This document shows positions 1 to 10,336 of a stretch of 64,000 bases of DNA, piece by piece. The stretch spans positions 52,117,282-52,181,281 of the forward strand of contig CM019702.1 of NCBI GenBank assembly GCA_009760885.1. Reading direction: 5' to 3'. This DNA is from Achatina immaculata. Its lineage: Eukaryota; Mollusca; Gastropoda; Stylommatophora; Achatinidae. Each line of letters begins with the position of its first letter. The first letter of the stretch is position 1. Under the pieces are notes generated by a model. It was not told the origin of the DNA. It searched no databases and worked only from the letters and a program-made list of their open reading frames with translations. Position numbers and translations under genes: made by a program.

Positions 1-697
1 TGTTTGATATAAGACTGTAATATCACTGGTAAAATAAAAACATAACATTATAGGAAACCTGACATGTAATTAATAGATCTACTAAGCTTTAGGAAAACTA
101 ACATGTAACTTGTAGATATAGTGAGACGTAGGAAAACTATTACTAGTAGATCTACTGAGCCATAGGAAAACTAACATGTAACTAGATCTAGTGAGTTACA
201 GGAAAACTATAACTAGTAGATCTACCTAGGTATAGAAATCCTATAACTAGTAGATCTACTGAGGTATAGGAAAACTATAACTAGTGGATCTACTGAGCTA
301 TAGGGAAAAATGACAAGTAACTAGCAGATCTAATGAGCTACAGGAAACCTGACATGTAACTAGCAGATCTAATGAGCTATAGGAAAACTAACTAGTAGAT
401 CTAATGAGCTATATAAAAATAAACATATAACTAGTAGATCTACTGAGCTATAGGAAAACTATAACTAGTGGATCTACTGAGCTATAGTGAAAAATGACAT
501 GTAACTAGTAGATATAGTGAGCTATAGGAAAACTAACATGTAACTATTGGATCTACTAAGCTATAGGAAAACTATAACTAGTAAATCTAGTGATCTTTAG
601 GAAACTATAACTAGTAAATCTAGTTATCTATAGGAAAACTATAACTAGTAGATCTACTGAGCTATAGGAAAACTAACATGTAACTAGTAGGTCTAGA
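1..697. repeat. Degenerate minisatellite, ~36-39 bp unit
   Basis: Units built on TAGGAAAACTAACATGTAAC followed by TAGTAGATCTACTGAG recur across the whole stretch. Many units carry deletions and substitutions, such as loss of the ACATG block. There is no open reading frame. The array probably starts upstream of the window. Confidence 0.85.
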
Positions 698-716
698 ATG
701 ACACAAACTGAGCAAA

Positions 717-1392
717 AGAAGAAAAAAAGAAATCTCCTCTAGTACAGCACTGGAAGTCGACAGAAAACTCTCCTCTAATATAACACTGGAACTCAAGAAA
801 GAAAACTCTCCTCTAATATAACACTGAAACTCAAGAAAGAAAACTCTCCTCTAATATAACACTGGAACTCAAGAAAGAAAACTCTCCTCTAATAGAACAC
901 TGGAGGTCGAGAGATAAAACTCTCCTCTAGTACAGCACTGGAAGCCAACATAAAATTCTCCTCTAGTACAGCACTGGAAGCCGACAGAAAACTCCCCTCT
1001 AGTACAGTACTGGAAGTCGACAGAAAACTCTCCTCTAGTACAGCACTGGAAGTCGACAGAAAACTCTCCTCTAGTACAGCACTGGAAGTCGACAGAAAAC
1101 TCTCCTCTAGTACAGCTCCGGAAGTCGACAGAAAACTCCCCTCTAGTACAGCACTGGAAGTCGACAGAAAACTCCCCTCTAGTACAGTACTGGAAATCGA
1201 CAGAAAACTCTCCTCTAGTACAGCACTGGAAGTCGACAGAAAACTCTACTCTAGTACAGCACTGGAAGTCGACAGAATACTCTCCTCTAGTACAGCAGTG
1301 GAAGTCGACAGAAAACTCCCCTCTAGTACAGCACTGGAAGTCGACAGAAAACTCCCCTCTAGTACAGCACTGGAAGTCGACAGTAAACTCTC
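717..1392. repeat. 36-bp minisatellite (ACAGCACTGGAAGTCGACAG)
   Basis: About 18 units of 36 bp. The first part (735-905) has a variant unit with AACTCAAGAAAG in place of GTCGACAG. The unit is a multiple of three without stops, so both strands stay open (up to 193 codons on the minus strand, a 12-residue repeat with core GEFSVDFQCCTR). I read this as a by-product of the repeat, not a gene. Confidence 0.9.
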
Positions 1393-1782
1393 CGATCGCC
1401 GCTTTACAATTCTTTTTAAAAAAACAAAACAGCCTTTTAAAAATGACCACGAGACAGTTACTGCACGCACACGGCCCCTGGTAATGTCTAAACCTGAACT
1501 AAGAAGGAACTAGCCAAGTATGTAGAACGTGAGGAAACTTTAGAAAACTGACTTGGTCCATAGACAAGCAGTGTTGCCAACTCCGAGCAGGACACGAAGT
1601 CAAATACAGAAATCTTACCACGTCAAACTAACCCTACGTGAGTACACACCCACCCACACGCATATACACACACATGCTCTGTCGTCACATTTCGGGGCAC
1701 CTGGAACAGACTACACAGTCCTGGTTGTCTGTGACCCAAAAAAAAAAAATGTTTAGACACATTCTGTGTGAGGAGTCTACAG
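1393..1782. other. Mostly unique sequence, no gene seen
   Basis: Unique DNA with a CA-rich patch near 1650-1675 and an A-run at 1739-1749. No retroelement motif or convincing exon. Confidence 0.5.
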
Positions 1783-1957
1783 TAAAGCTGTAAGACAAGT
1801 TGAATGGAAAGAAGATACAAGGAATGTTACTTGTAAGACAAGATGGATGGAGAGAAAATACAAGTAATGTTACTTGTAAGACACGTTGGATGTGGAGAAG
1901 ATACAAGTGATGTTACTTATTAGACAAGTTGGATGGAGAGAAGATACAAGTGATGTT
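1783..1957. repeat. 43-bp minisatellite, 4 units
   Basis: Four units containing GACAAGTTGGATGGAGAGAA and GATACAAGTGATGTTACTT. It passes directly into the next array. Confidence 0.85.
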
Positions 1958-1977
1958 ATTTGATAAAAGTTATGTAT

Positions 1978-2372
1978 CATTTATTTTTTATTAGCAATGC
2001 AGTGAGTTCACACTTATTTGTTATTAGTAAGGCAGTGATTACACACTTATTTGTTATTAGTAACGCAGTGATTTCACACTTATTTGTTATTAGTACAGCA
2101 GTGATTTCACACTTATTTGTTATTAGTAAGGTAGTGATTTCACACTTATTTGTTATTAGCAAAGCAGTGATTTCACACTTATTTGTTATTAGTAAGGTAG
2201 TGATTTCACACTTATTTGTTATTAGCAAGCCAGTGAGTTCACACTTATTTGCTATTAGCAAGGCAGTGAATTCATACTTATTTGTTATTAGTAAGCCAGT
2301 GATTTCACACTTATTTGTTATTAGCAAGGCAGTGAATTCATACTTATTTGTTATTAGTAAGGCAGTGAGTTA
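1978..2372. repeat. 33-bp minisatellite (TTCACACTTATTTGTTATTA)
   Basis: About 12 units of 33 bp, equal to 11 codons, open on both strands (137 codons plus, 116 minus). The plus frame repeats HLFVISKAVIS. A coding role is unlikely because both strands are equally open and there is no flanking coding context. Confidence 0.9.
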
Positions 2373-2904
2373 AATTAGATGGCGCTAAATCTACATTTTA
2401 TGAATAGATTTGGAAGAAATAGATCAACCAAGCTGTTTCAGGCATTCCCTTGGCATGTACTACCGTACTGCGTGGTCAAGATCTCGCGACCCCCATGACC
2501 ACCAACCCAGATTCTCCCCTCCAAGGATACTGCATGCCAGTTATTTCAACATTTTATACACGTTCATGCATCATACCAACATAAAATACATATTTCAAAG
2601 TCAGCAAATCAATTTACATCCATTTATTAACACTCTCTACATATCATAGTGACGCCAGCACAGACATCACATACACAGGACATCAACATGTATCATCATG
2701 ATAATGACAAGTCATGACATAAATACAGTGTATTATCTCTAACTAAATAACAACTAAATCAGTGGACCAGATTGGCCTGGGCTTTTCTGGCCCTACTAAG
2801 CAAGTGTACATATATTTCAATATTGTTCCAATGCACTTTATCCATTTCAGCCGCTGTTGCCATGAATTTCCCATCCCCCTATCTCACATAAAACTTCTCT
2901 GTGC
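2373..2904. other. Unique sequence, no gene seen
   Basis: AT-rich unique DNA. A 79-codon plus-strand frame (2410-2649) has no family features and no codon pattern that I can defend. Confidence 0.4.
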
Positions 2905-3165
2905 CAATCACTGAATAACATATTTCCAAATGTGCAAAATGCACTGAATACATATTTCCACTTTGTGCCATTGCACTGAATAACATATTTCACTTTGTGC
3001 TCATACACTGAATAACATATTCACTTTTATGCCCATAGACTGAAAAACATATTTCAACTTGTGCCAACGCACTAATACTCTTCCACAGCTTCAAGAAGTT
3101 CACGTGTGCTAACGCATTAATACCCATCCACAGCTTCATGAAGTTCACATGTGCTAACGCACTAT
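2905..3165. repeat. Two short degenerate arrays (~23-bp, then ~43-bp)
   Basis: First come units with CTGAATAACATATTTCACTT (2905-3060), then two units with CACAGCTTCATGAAGTTCAC and TGTGCTAACGCA (3075-3165). The second motif recurs once at about 3519-3537. Confidence 0.75.
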
Positions 3166-3635
3166 TTCTCACCCTATCTCTCCTCCCATCTCCAGGAATC
3201 ACCATGTGCTATGCACATCACTGATAATGCAGCTGCCTGCGGCCGGGTTAGTATCTCCTGATACCTTGACATGGTATTATCCATGCACATGAAACATGAT
3301 GGACTTGATGTGTGCCCATTCCGTATGACAAGACTCAACAGAATCAGCGAAATCTTCACGTACGATGACAGTAACGATAATCCAACAGCATAGTATGATT
3401 TCACGATACGTCATATAATCCACAGTTCATTTGAATCAAACTTTATGAGGTCGGTAGGGCTAACCAGACGAGACGAAATTAGTTCTCTGTCATATCCTAT
3501 GGAATTATTCTCTCCTCTCAGCTTCATGAAGTTCACATAAAATTAACACCATGATGGCATTCTCCTGTGCCATTCAAGAGAATATTAATTATCATGAATC
3601 ATATATATATATATATATATATATAATATTTTGGG
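3166..3635. other. Unique sequence with an AT dinucleotide tract
   Basis: Unique DNA; an (AT)n microsatellite occupies 3599-3626. No gene seen. Confidence 0.5.
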
Positions 3636-3639
3636 CGGC

Positions 3640-3957
3640 CAGGGTTGAGTACTTCCATATCAAACACCACACGAACTTGCCCCGCCATTTGCCCACTGGC
3701 ACATCTTGTTTCTGTGGTATATTATCTGGTGGTAGTCTTGTAATGTAGTCAAACCATTTGACATGTTGTTTATGTGGTATAATGTCTAGTGGTAGTGATG
3801 TAAAGTGGTGAAACCATTTGACTTGTTGTTTCCGAATGTAGTGTAATGCTGATGTTACTCCAAGCTGTGCCCTAATGATATCATTTCTGATTTGGTCTCT
3901 TCTTGTTACATTTACTAATCTTAAACATATCATTTCTGTTGTGGTAACTTTTCTTTT
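3640..3957 (-). pseudogene. LINE C-terminal remnant
   Basis: The minus strand reads RRDQIRNDIIRAQLGV, then HYIRKQQVKWFHHFTSLP. This matches the post-RT region of many non-LTR retrotransposon ORF2 proteins, where an 'R-D-x-I-R-N-x-x-I-R-x-x-L-G' stretch precedes a 'W-x-G-H' block. The W-F-H-x-F and W-F-D-Y-I copies here show that a ~60-bp piece (about 3720-3840) was duplicated within the remnant. RT motifs are absent, so this is a dead fragment. It runs in frame into the 37-bp array next to it, which accounts for the 262-codon open frame at 3592-4380. The family is distinct from LINE A and B as far as I can tell. Confidence 0.5.
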
Positions 3958-3962
3958 GTTCT

Positions 3963-4417
3963 GCTTTATTTTTTGACTGTTGGTGTCCATGTCTGACATT
4001 GATAACACATTGACTGTTGGTGTCCATGTCTGACCTTGATAACACATTGACTGTTGGTGTCCATGTCTGACATTGATAACACATTGACTGTTGGTGTCCA
4101 TGTCTGACCTTGATAACACATTGACTGTTGGTGTCCATGTCTGACCTTGATAACACGCTGACTGTTGGTGTCCATGTCTGACCTTGATAACACATTGACT
4201 GTTGGTGTCCATGTCTGACATTGATAACACATTGACTGTTGGTGTCCATGTCTGACCTTGATAACACATTGACTGTTGGTGTCCATGTCTGACCTTGATA
4301 ACACATTGACTGTTGGTGTCCATGTCTGACCTTGATAACACATTGACTGTTGGTGTCCATGTCTGACCTTGATAACACATTGACTGTTGGTGTCCATGTC
4401 TGACCTTGATAACACAG
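3963..4417. repeat. 37-bp minisatellite, ~12 units
   Basis: Units of ATTGACTGTTGGTGTCCATG plus TCTGACCTTGATAACAC. 37 is not a multiple of three and the unit has no stop on the minus strand, so all three minus frames are open and encode the same 37-residue repeat in rotated order. Sequence homogeneity is very high; most units differ at only one position (ACCTTG or ACATTG). Confidence 0.95.
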
Positions 4418-4684
4418 ATCTAGGAGCATGATAAATCTGTACAGTGGTCTCTTTGTTTCGGTTCTGATATATTTGTTTTTCAGTAAATGTGAGATTGGTC
4501 CAATGACTGGCTTGCGTCAGATATTAATGTTTCAGTTTGTTTGCTTGTAGATCCTGGCCGATGTATTCAACAGTTGTACCAATGTAAGCTCTTGACGTTA
4601 CCGTACCAGAATGAGGTTGTGAAAGAAAGCCTTCTCTATATTCATTTTACGCTGTGTGGGTTCGGTTTGTTTTTAACTTCCTAT
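4418..4684. other. Unique sequence upstream of SINE
   Basis: No repeat or coding signal recognised. Confidence 0.4.
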
Positions 4685-4693
4685 TTATATTCC

Positions 4694-4966
4694 GTGGACT
4701 GGCTATCGTAGTGGTTAGAACACTCGTCTAGCGACCGAAGGGTCGAAGGTTCGAATCTCCAGCTGATTTTTTTTCCGACCAATACGGCCCCGGGGTCGAC
4801 CCAGCCTCGTAAAATGGGTACCAAAGAAAATCTGGGAAGGAAAGGCAGCGAGGAAAGGAACTGGCCACCCTACTTCATACACTGATGACCCAGCATGATG
4901 AGGTCTCTAACGCTTCATCTCCTACGGCATTTGCTATGGGACAATCTTTACCTCCTTTTTTTATAC
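4694..4966 (+). mobile_element. tRNA-derived SINE, full length, copy 1
   Basis: A 273-bp insertion flanked by 9-bp direct repeats TTATATTCC (4685-4693 and 4967-4975). The head is tRNA-like: an A-box region around CTATCGTAGTGGTTAG, then a B box GGTTCGAATC about 35 bp downstream. After a T-run comes a body with CAGCCTCGTAAAATGGGTAC and AAAGGCAGCGAGGAAAGGAA. The tail ends in a T-rich run. A second copy lies on the minus strand at 44646-44894, which fixes the element's limits. Such elements are transcribed by Pol III from the internal boxes and moved by a LINE partner; the partner is not identified here. Confidence 0.88.
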
Positions 4967-4975
4967 TTATATTCC

Positions 4976-5399
4976 AAATACAGTCAGGTAAGGGATGTAA
5001 TACCCACATCACTTCAAAGTACAGCGACTTGTTTCAGTTATTTCCCCTGACATCTTTCTTCATAACCGAGCACATGTTTTTCAGCGTTGTTGAGAATAGA
5101 AAAAATCACTGACATTATCACCATCACTTCTCTGTCCACTCATTAAATGATCGTATAGTGATATTTATCTTTTTACAAAGTGACGTTAAAGTGAATGTGA
5201 GCCTTCACCTTGATATCATCCAGAGGGCCTACTTAATGTTCCTGTAACCTCCATGTCGACTCTCACGACCTGGTGTGTGCCTGCGGAAACCTGTCAGAGA
5301 TCCTGGAGATTTAAGAATCAAGGTTAGAAAGGGTCAGGCCATCACGGTGCCCTAGGGTTAGCTCAGTATTAAGTCTAGTAACTCACTCACAGGCGACTG
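4976..5399. other. Unique sequence, no gene seen
   Basis: Unique DNA between the SINE and the ~27-bp array. No coding or RNA signal found. Confidence 0.4.
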
Positions 5400-5530
5400 T
5401 CTCAGTCAGTCTGTGTTTGTAAAGATAGTGTTTACTGTCATATAAAGATAATCAGTGTTTACTGTCATATAAACATAGTGTTTACTGCCATATAAACATA
5501 GTCAGAATTTACTTTCATACAAACATCTCT
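5400..5530. repeat. ~27-bp minisatellite, left part (split by LINE B)
   Basis: Units with AGTGTTTACTGTCATATAAA. The same units resume at 6339-6425 on the other side of LINE B, so the element landed inside the array. Confidence 0.75.
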
Positions 5531-5534
5531 CTCT

Positions 5535-6340
5535 CTCTCTGAACCTTAAGTGCCCAGGGCACATGGGGCTTCCGCAAGGGTTTTCCACAAATGCCTGTCC
5601 TTCATCTTTTTTTCTGCTCTTGCCCAGGTGAGCCCTCTATTGCTCAACATCCTTTCTGTTGTTCTTCTCCATGTCTCTTTTGGTCTACCCTTACTTCTGC
5701 TCCCCTGTGGTGTCCATCTTAGTGCTGTTTTTGGTAGTGAGTTGTCAGTCATTCGGAGCACATGTCCCAACCATCGCCAGCGTCTTTCCTCAATAATTGT
5801 TGTCAGTGGTTTCATCTGCATTTCTGCCAATAAGATGTTATTTCTTATGGTGTTTGGCCAAAATATTTTTTTAATTCTACGTAAACATTTAGTCTGGAAA
5901 GAATTCAACTTGTTTTCTATGGTTTTGGTGATTTTCCAGCATTCACTTCCATAGAGTAGTACACTTAGAACATTACTCTTAAACATCCTGATTTTCATAT
6001 TTGTGCTTAGTTTATTTGATTTCCATATATTCTGTAGCATTGCAAAAGCCTGATTTGCTCTAGTAAGTCTGCTGTTGATGTCCTCTGTGCTGTCTCCATT
6101 TTCTACTACTCTGCTGCCAAGGTATACAAATTCGTTGACCTCCTCCACTAACTTGTTATCTACTCTGAGTACATTTCTGTTGTTCACATTTTGCTTCATT
6201 AACTTTGTCTTTCCTACGTTGATCTTTAGTCCTATGTTGTTTGCATTCTGGGTTAACTTGTTTATTTTATCTTGCATATCTTTGTGACTGCTTGATAATA
6301 GACAAATGTCGTCCGCAAAGTCAAGGTCCTCCAGACACAT
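5535..6340 (-). mobile_element. LINE family B, 5'-truncated copy 1
   Basis: A 264-codon open frame starts inside the reverse transcriptase at the catalytic motif C, LDFADDICLL. It continues through motif D (GLKINVGKTKLM), the thumb (FVYLGSRVVENGDSTEDI, LLYGSECWK) and the post-RT block (ERRRWRWLGHVLRM, then GRPKETWRRTTERML), and stops just before CAGAGAGA. All RT upstream of motif C and the endonuclease are missing. The 3' end (GGGCACTTAAGGTTCAGAGA followed by a GA run) matches copy 2 at 44.4 kb. The frame is uninterrupted, so this is a fairly young but dead-on-arrival insertion. The clade within non-LTR elements is not assigned. Confidence 0.85.
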
Positions 6341-6425
6341 AGTCAGTGTTTATTGTCATATAAAGATGGTCAGCATTTACTTTCATATAAAGATAGTCAG
6401 TATTTACTGTCACATAAGGAAATCA
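6339..6425. repeat. ~27-bp minisatellite, right part (split by LINE B)
   Basis: Same AGTCAGTATTTACTGTCA-type units as at 5400-5530. Confidence 0.7.
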
Positions 6426-6434
6426 ATGTTTATA

Positions 6435-6737
6435 TTATAAGAGCCGTGATATGACATGAGTTGTGACGTGACATGAGTTTGCTATGGTATAAGACGTGAT
6501 ATGACATGAGACATGGAATGATACAAACCTGAAGAAGACATGAGCCTTGAGATAATATGAACTTTTAAATGATATAAATCTTAAGATGACATGAGCTGTG
6601 ACATGATATAAGTCTTGAAATGATATGAACCGTGAATGATATGAACTGCAACATGATATGAACTGCAACATGACATGAACTGTGAGATGACATGAATTAT
6701 GAGATGACATGGACTGTGAGATAATATAAGCTGTCAG
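6435..6737. repeat. Degenerate ~17-bp array (GATATGAACTGTGA-like)
   Basis: Imperfect units of the form GATGACATGAACTGTGA alternate across 300 bp. An open frame on the minus strand (91 codons) reflects the repeat. Confidence 0.7.
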
Positions 6738-6917
6738 ATGACATTTGAAGTTGAATTGTTTTCTATATGGAACTTGAATTCTTGCAGTTTTTTTAAGACG
6801 AAAAGGAGGAGGAAAATTTGTCCTTGCAGAGGAGAACTGACCTGGGAGAATGAGAAGCAGGTGCCTTTCAACGACGCGGTAAACAAAACTTCAGACAAAA
6901 TCCAACATTTAACGATT

Positions 6918-8469
6918 CTTATCTTATATATCTTATATCCTTCCCGTGCCGTTAAACGTCACATAGGGCTCGCAAAGTAGATCGCCAATTTTTCCTGTCT
7001 TCGGCGAGTCTTTCAAAGTCATCAAAGGATTTTATGCCTGTTAATTTGGCCTCTCTTAATAATGTCCTCTCCAGAGTTTCACGCAATCTGCCTCTTTTCC
7101 TTCGGCCTGTTGTGTTCCACTTGATAGCTTGTTTTGGGATTCTCTGATCATTTCTTCTCATCAAGTGACCAACATATGTCCATCTCCTTTTCCCGGTCAC
7201 CCATGAGACTGGTTGTTGTTCAGTCATCTGTCTTATCTCTGCATTGTTCTTGAATTCGTTCCACTTGATGCCGAGTATTTTCCTTAGGCATTTGTTTTCA
7301 AAAGAGTCTAATTTCTTTTCTATTTCTTTAGTTGTTTTCCAGCTTTCGCATGCATAAATGAGGGTGGATATTACATTTGAATTGAATAGTCTTAACTTGG
7401 TTTTTGTGCTTATAACTTTTGAATGCCATATGTTCTCAAGATTCTTGAAGATTGATGCTGCTTTTGCAATTCTGATCCTAACTTCCTTTCTGGTGTCACC
7501 ATCCTGGTCTATGTAGCTGCCAAGGTATGCAAATTGATTGACTTCTTCAATATCTGTCCCTTCTATGTGTATTTCTCCATTCTGATTGAGAGGAATTTTC
7601 ATTATTTTTGTTTTGTCCTTGTTAATTTCAAGTCCTATTTTGCTAGCCAGTGAAGACAGGCTATCTGTTTTTTCTTGCATGAAATTCACATTATTACTGA
7701 TAAGAGTTATGTCATCAGCAAAATCAAGATCTTCTAGTTGGGTCCCATGTACCCAGTCAATACCTGTGTTACCTGTGCAGCATTTTTTCATTATGAAGTC
7801 TGTTTTAATCCCAAAAAGCAAAGGAGACAGTTTACATCCTTGTTTCACGCCTGTTTCAATCTGGAACCATTCACTCATCCCTTCTTCTGTCTTGACTGCA
7901 CAAACATATCCATTGTATAAGTCCTTAATGATGTTGAAAATTTTATATGCTATTCCATATAGACATAAAATTCTCCATAATGAATCTCTGTGTATGCTAT
8001 TAAATGCCTTTTTAAAATCTATAAAGTTCAGTATTAATGGTTTCTGCTTTTCAATATGTTCTTCAAGTATTATTCTTAGAGTAAAGATCTGGTCGAGACA
8101 GCTTCTCCCTTTTCTAAATCCTGCTTGTTCTTCTCTCATTGCAGTATCCACTATATCTTTGAGTCTATTCAAAATGACCTTGCAAAATACTTTTGACACA
8201 ACTGATATTAAGGTTACTCCTCTCCAGTTGTTACAGTCACTAAGGTTGCCTTTTTTTGTTATTTTAACAATGATTCCTTTCTTCCAATTAGAAGGGACCT
8301 TTTCTTCTTTCCAAATCTTGTTAAACATTCTCTGTAGTTGTCTCATGTTGTCACTATTGATAGCTTTTAGCATTTCGGCTGTTATTTCATCTTCACCTGC
8401 AGCTTTGTTGTTAGCCATTAAATTCACTGCTGTTTCAATTTCATGCAATTTAATTTCATCTAAATTGAA
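6918..8469 (-). mobile_element. LINE family A, 5'-truncated copy 1 with intact RT frame
   Basis: A 498-codon frame (8448 down to 6952) covers the whole RT. Landmarks: fingers (AAGEDEITAEML, ~17-28), NNWRGVTLISVVSKVFCKVI (~73-92), motif A NFIDFKKAFNS (~141-151), motif B GVKQGCKLSP (~200-209), motif C LDFADDITL (~241-249), motif D EINKDKTKIM (~274-283), and a post-RT block with RRWTYVGHLMRR (~421-432). The endonuclease is missing. The copy is flanked by 11-bp direct repeats ATTTAACGATT (6907-6917 and 8470-8480), proof of target-primed insertion. The 3'UTR is tiny: about 10 bases after the stop the sequence is GGAAGGATATAAGATATATA. Motif A has N where the family B copy and the other A copy have D (KAFDS). 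The frame has no stops, so the insertion looks recent. Confidence 0.92.
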
Positions 8470-8576
8470 ATTTAACGATTGTCAAACTATTATTTAGTCT
8501 TTACTACAGTAACCTGTAGGAGTTTACGCAGCAGGATTACATGTGCTTATGCCTATTATATGTATTTATGATTATG

Positions 8577-8606
8577 TATGTATGTATGTATGTATGTATG
8601 TATGTG
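8577..8606. repeat. (TATG)n microsatellite
   Basis: Seven or so perfect TATG units. Confidence 0.9.
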
Positions 8607-9494
8607 AGATAGAGAAGCCGACTAGGTATAGAATCGAAGGTACATAAATACCACCGATTGAGAATAAATTGGTTATGTCCCTTGGACCATCAGATGTGAT
8701 AGTCAAGATTTAAGTGGACAAGCGCTGTAGACTACACGAGAATTACCTGGGGCTCAAACCACGGACTGCAGCAGGACGAGTAGCTATCTAGTCACGAGAA
8801 AACAGCCCACTACCGACTTGGCAGTCTCATGTCTTCAGAAGAAAGATGACTGATAGCCAAGTCTGAATGGAAGTAGAGAGAACCTGGGAATTCAAAATGT
8901 CCGTAGTAACTAAAGAACTGTCTGGTTTTTTTTTTTTAATAGAAAAATAAACTCCTGTCAGCTGTAGAACACATACACAGGCAGTAATATTTGCTTTATG
9001 GAACAGCTGATGCTAATTTCAACATGGAATGAGAGAAAAACTAACTTCTTTGCTCACGTCTTGCGTTGAGAAAAGTTAGAGACAATCACTGAAAAATTCA
9101 AGGGAGAAAAAAAAAAGAGAAGGAAAGATGATAATTGAAAGGTCTGACAAAGTAGCAAATGAAAAGAAAGACAAAGGATCAATTAATATGATCGTCATCA
9201 TCATTTGGCACGGTTTCACAGGTGATGATGATGATGATGATGTCTAAAAATTAAGGCCTTTAGTAACTCGTACGTTTCGTCTCTTCTTTTCTATTTAACC
9301 TTCTCATGTTTTGCTATTTTCTTCATAAATACAGTGTCGGTTCAGGCAAACGTGAAATTCATGAAAATTGTCTGAGAGTGCTTTCATACATCAAGAAAAC
9401 TGAAAGGAAAAAAAAGTGACAAATCAGAAAAATAATACACAAGTAAAGGTAACTAATATTTATATGAACTCATTACTGAGGACTTTTGCAACAA
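8607..9494. other. Unique AT-rich sequence, no gene seen
   Basis: Contains a T-run near 8929-8938, an A-run near 9108-9117 and a short (GAT)n at 9224-9242. No exon or element recognised. Confidence 0.4.
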
Positions 9495-9640
9495 ATGTCT
9501 GTAAGCATATGTTCTTTCTCTTGTGTGACGCCTCCAGTAAGTACATGCTCTTTCATTTGAGTGACGCATTCAGTAAGTATATGTACTTTCTCTTGTATGA
9601 CGCATTCAGTAAGTACATGTTCTTTCTGTGTGACGTTAGA
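9495..9640. repeat. ~40-bp array, 3-4 units
   Basis: Units with GACGCATTCAGTAAGTACAT and TTCTTTCTCTTGTGT. Confidence 0.75.
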
Positions 9641-9699
9641 AGAACTTTAACAGAGCGATAAAAAGGACAGAGAACACTAAATAAGAGACATGGAGAGAA

Positions 9700-10035
9700 G
9701 TGATAGATCACAGAGCAAATGTGACACTAATTACTCAAACAAAACTGAACTTTTGCCTGGAGAAGTTGGGGCTCGGAAGGGACGCCTCACTGACGAGCAT
9801 AAACACGGAGGAGACAGCTCACACTGAGCTTCTATTGATAGCCTTCTCCTACAGCCAGCTCAGAGAGTTTCTGGGCGTGTTTGGGCGGCACTGCCAGTGT
9901 TTAGATATCCCCAAAGATCGCGTATACAACAGCAAAACGCAGTGGAGTTTGTCAAAACGCGTGTGTTTAGCGCAGGCAGCCGTGAAATTTGAAGATATGT
10001 GTCCTGCTCAAGTGGTTTTCCCAGAACTTGATTGA
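9700..10035 (+). CDS. Unrecognised open frame, 111 codons (doubtful)
   Basis: Non-repetitive frame ending at TGA 10033-10035. Residues are mixed like a real protein (for example SYSQLREFLGVFGRHCQCLD), but the first codon is GTG, not ATG. There is no clear splice pair, no domain that I recognise and no membrane segment. It could be part of an exon or a chance frame. Confidence 0.15.
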   Translation: MIDHRANVTLITQTKLNFCLEKLGLGRDASLTSINTEETAHTELLLIAFSYSQLREFLGVFGRHCQCLDIPKDRVYNSKTQWSLSKRVCLAQAAVKFEDMCPAQVVFPELD

Positions 10036-10336
10036 ATTATTGAGTGGACGCATCTCTCCGGGGGTTAACATGTCCACATTTATGTGATCAACTTTCCTGG
10101 AGCCCTCTCGCATCGGGAGACTTTCACAAAGTCTAAACTGTTCCTGCCAGTTTAATGAAGCTTTCTTGGCATGGTATTTATAAACTCCAACCGACTGAAG
10201 CCATTTTCTTCATTTCTAAACGGCCCGCGCGAACCTCGTCGAATGTGAAATGTTTCTCTGAGGGTTTTCATGTTAAAACTATGCCCAAATTAAGTCTAAA
10301 CAACTCACACAAACCAAACAGAGGTTCAGTGGCCCT
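10036..10336. other. Unique sequence before the 50-bp array
   Basis: No feature recognised; moderately GC-rich compared with its surroundings. Confidence 0.4.

Noticed and set aside
4694..4790. A functional tRNA gene
   Set aside because: The A and B boxes are present but the sequence continues into a SINE body and is flanked by target-site duplications. No clean cloverleaf was verified.
7586..8497. 303-codon plus-strand ORF
   Set aside because: Antisense shadow of the LINE A reverse transcriptase.
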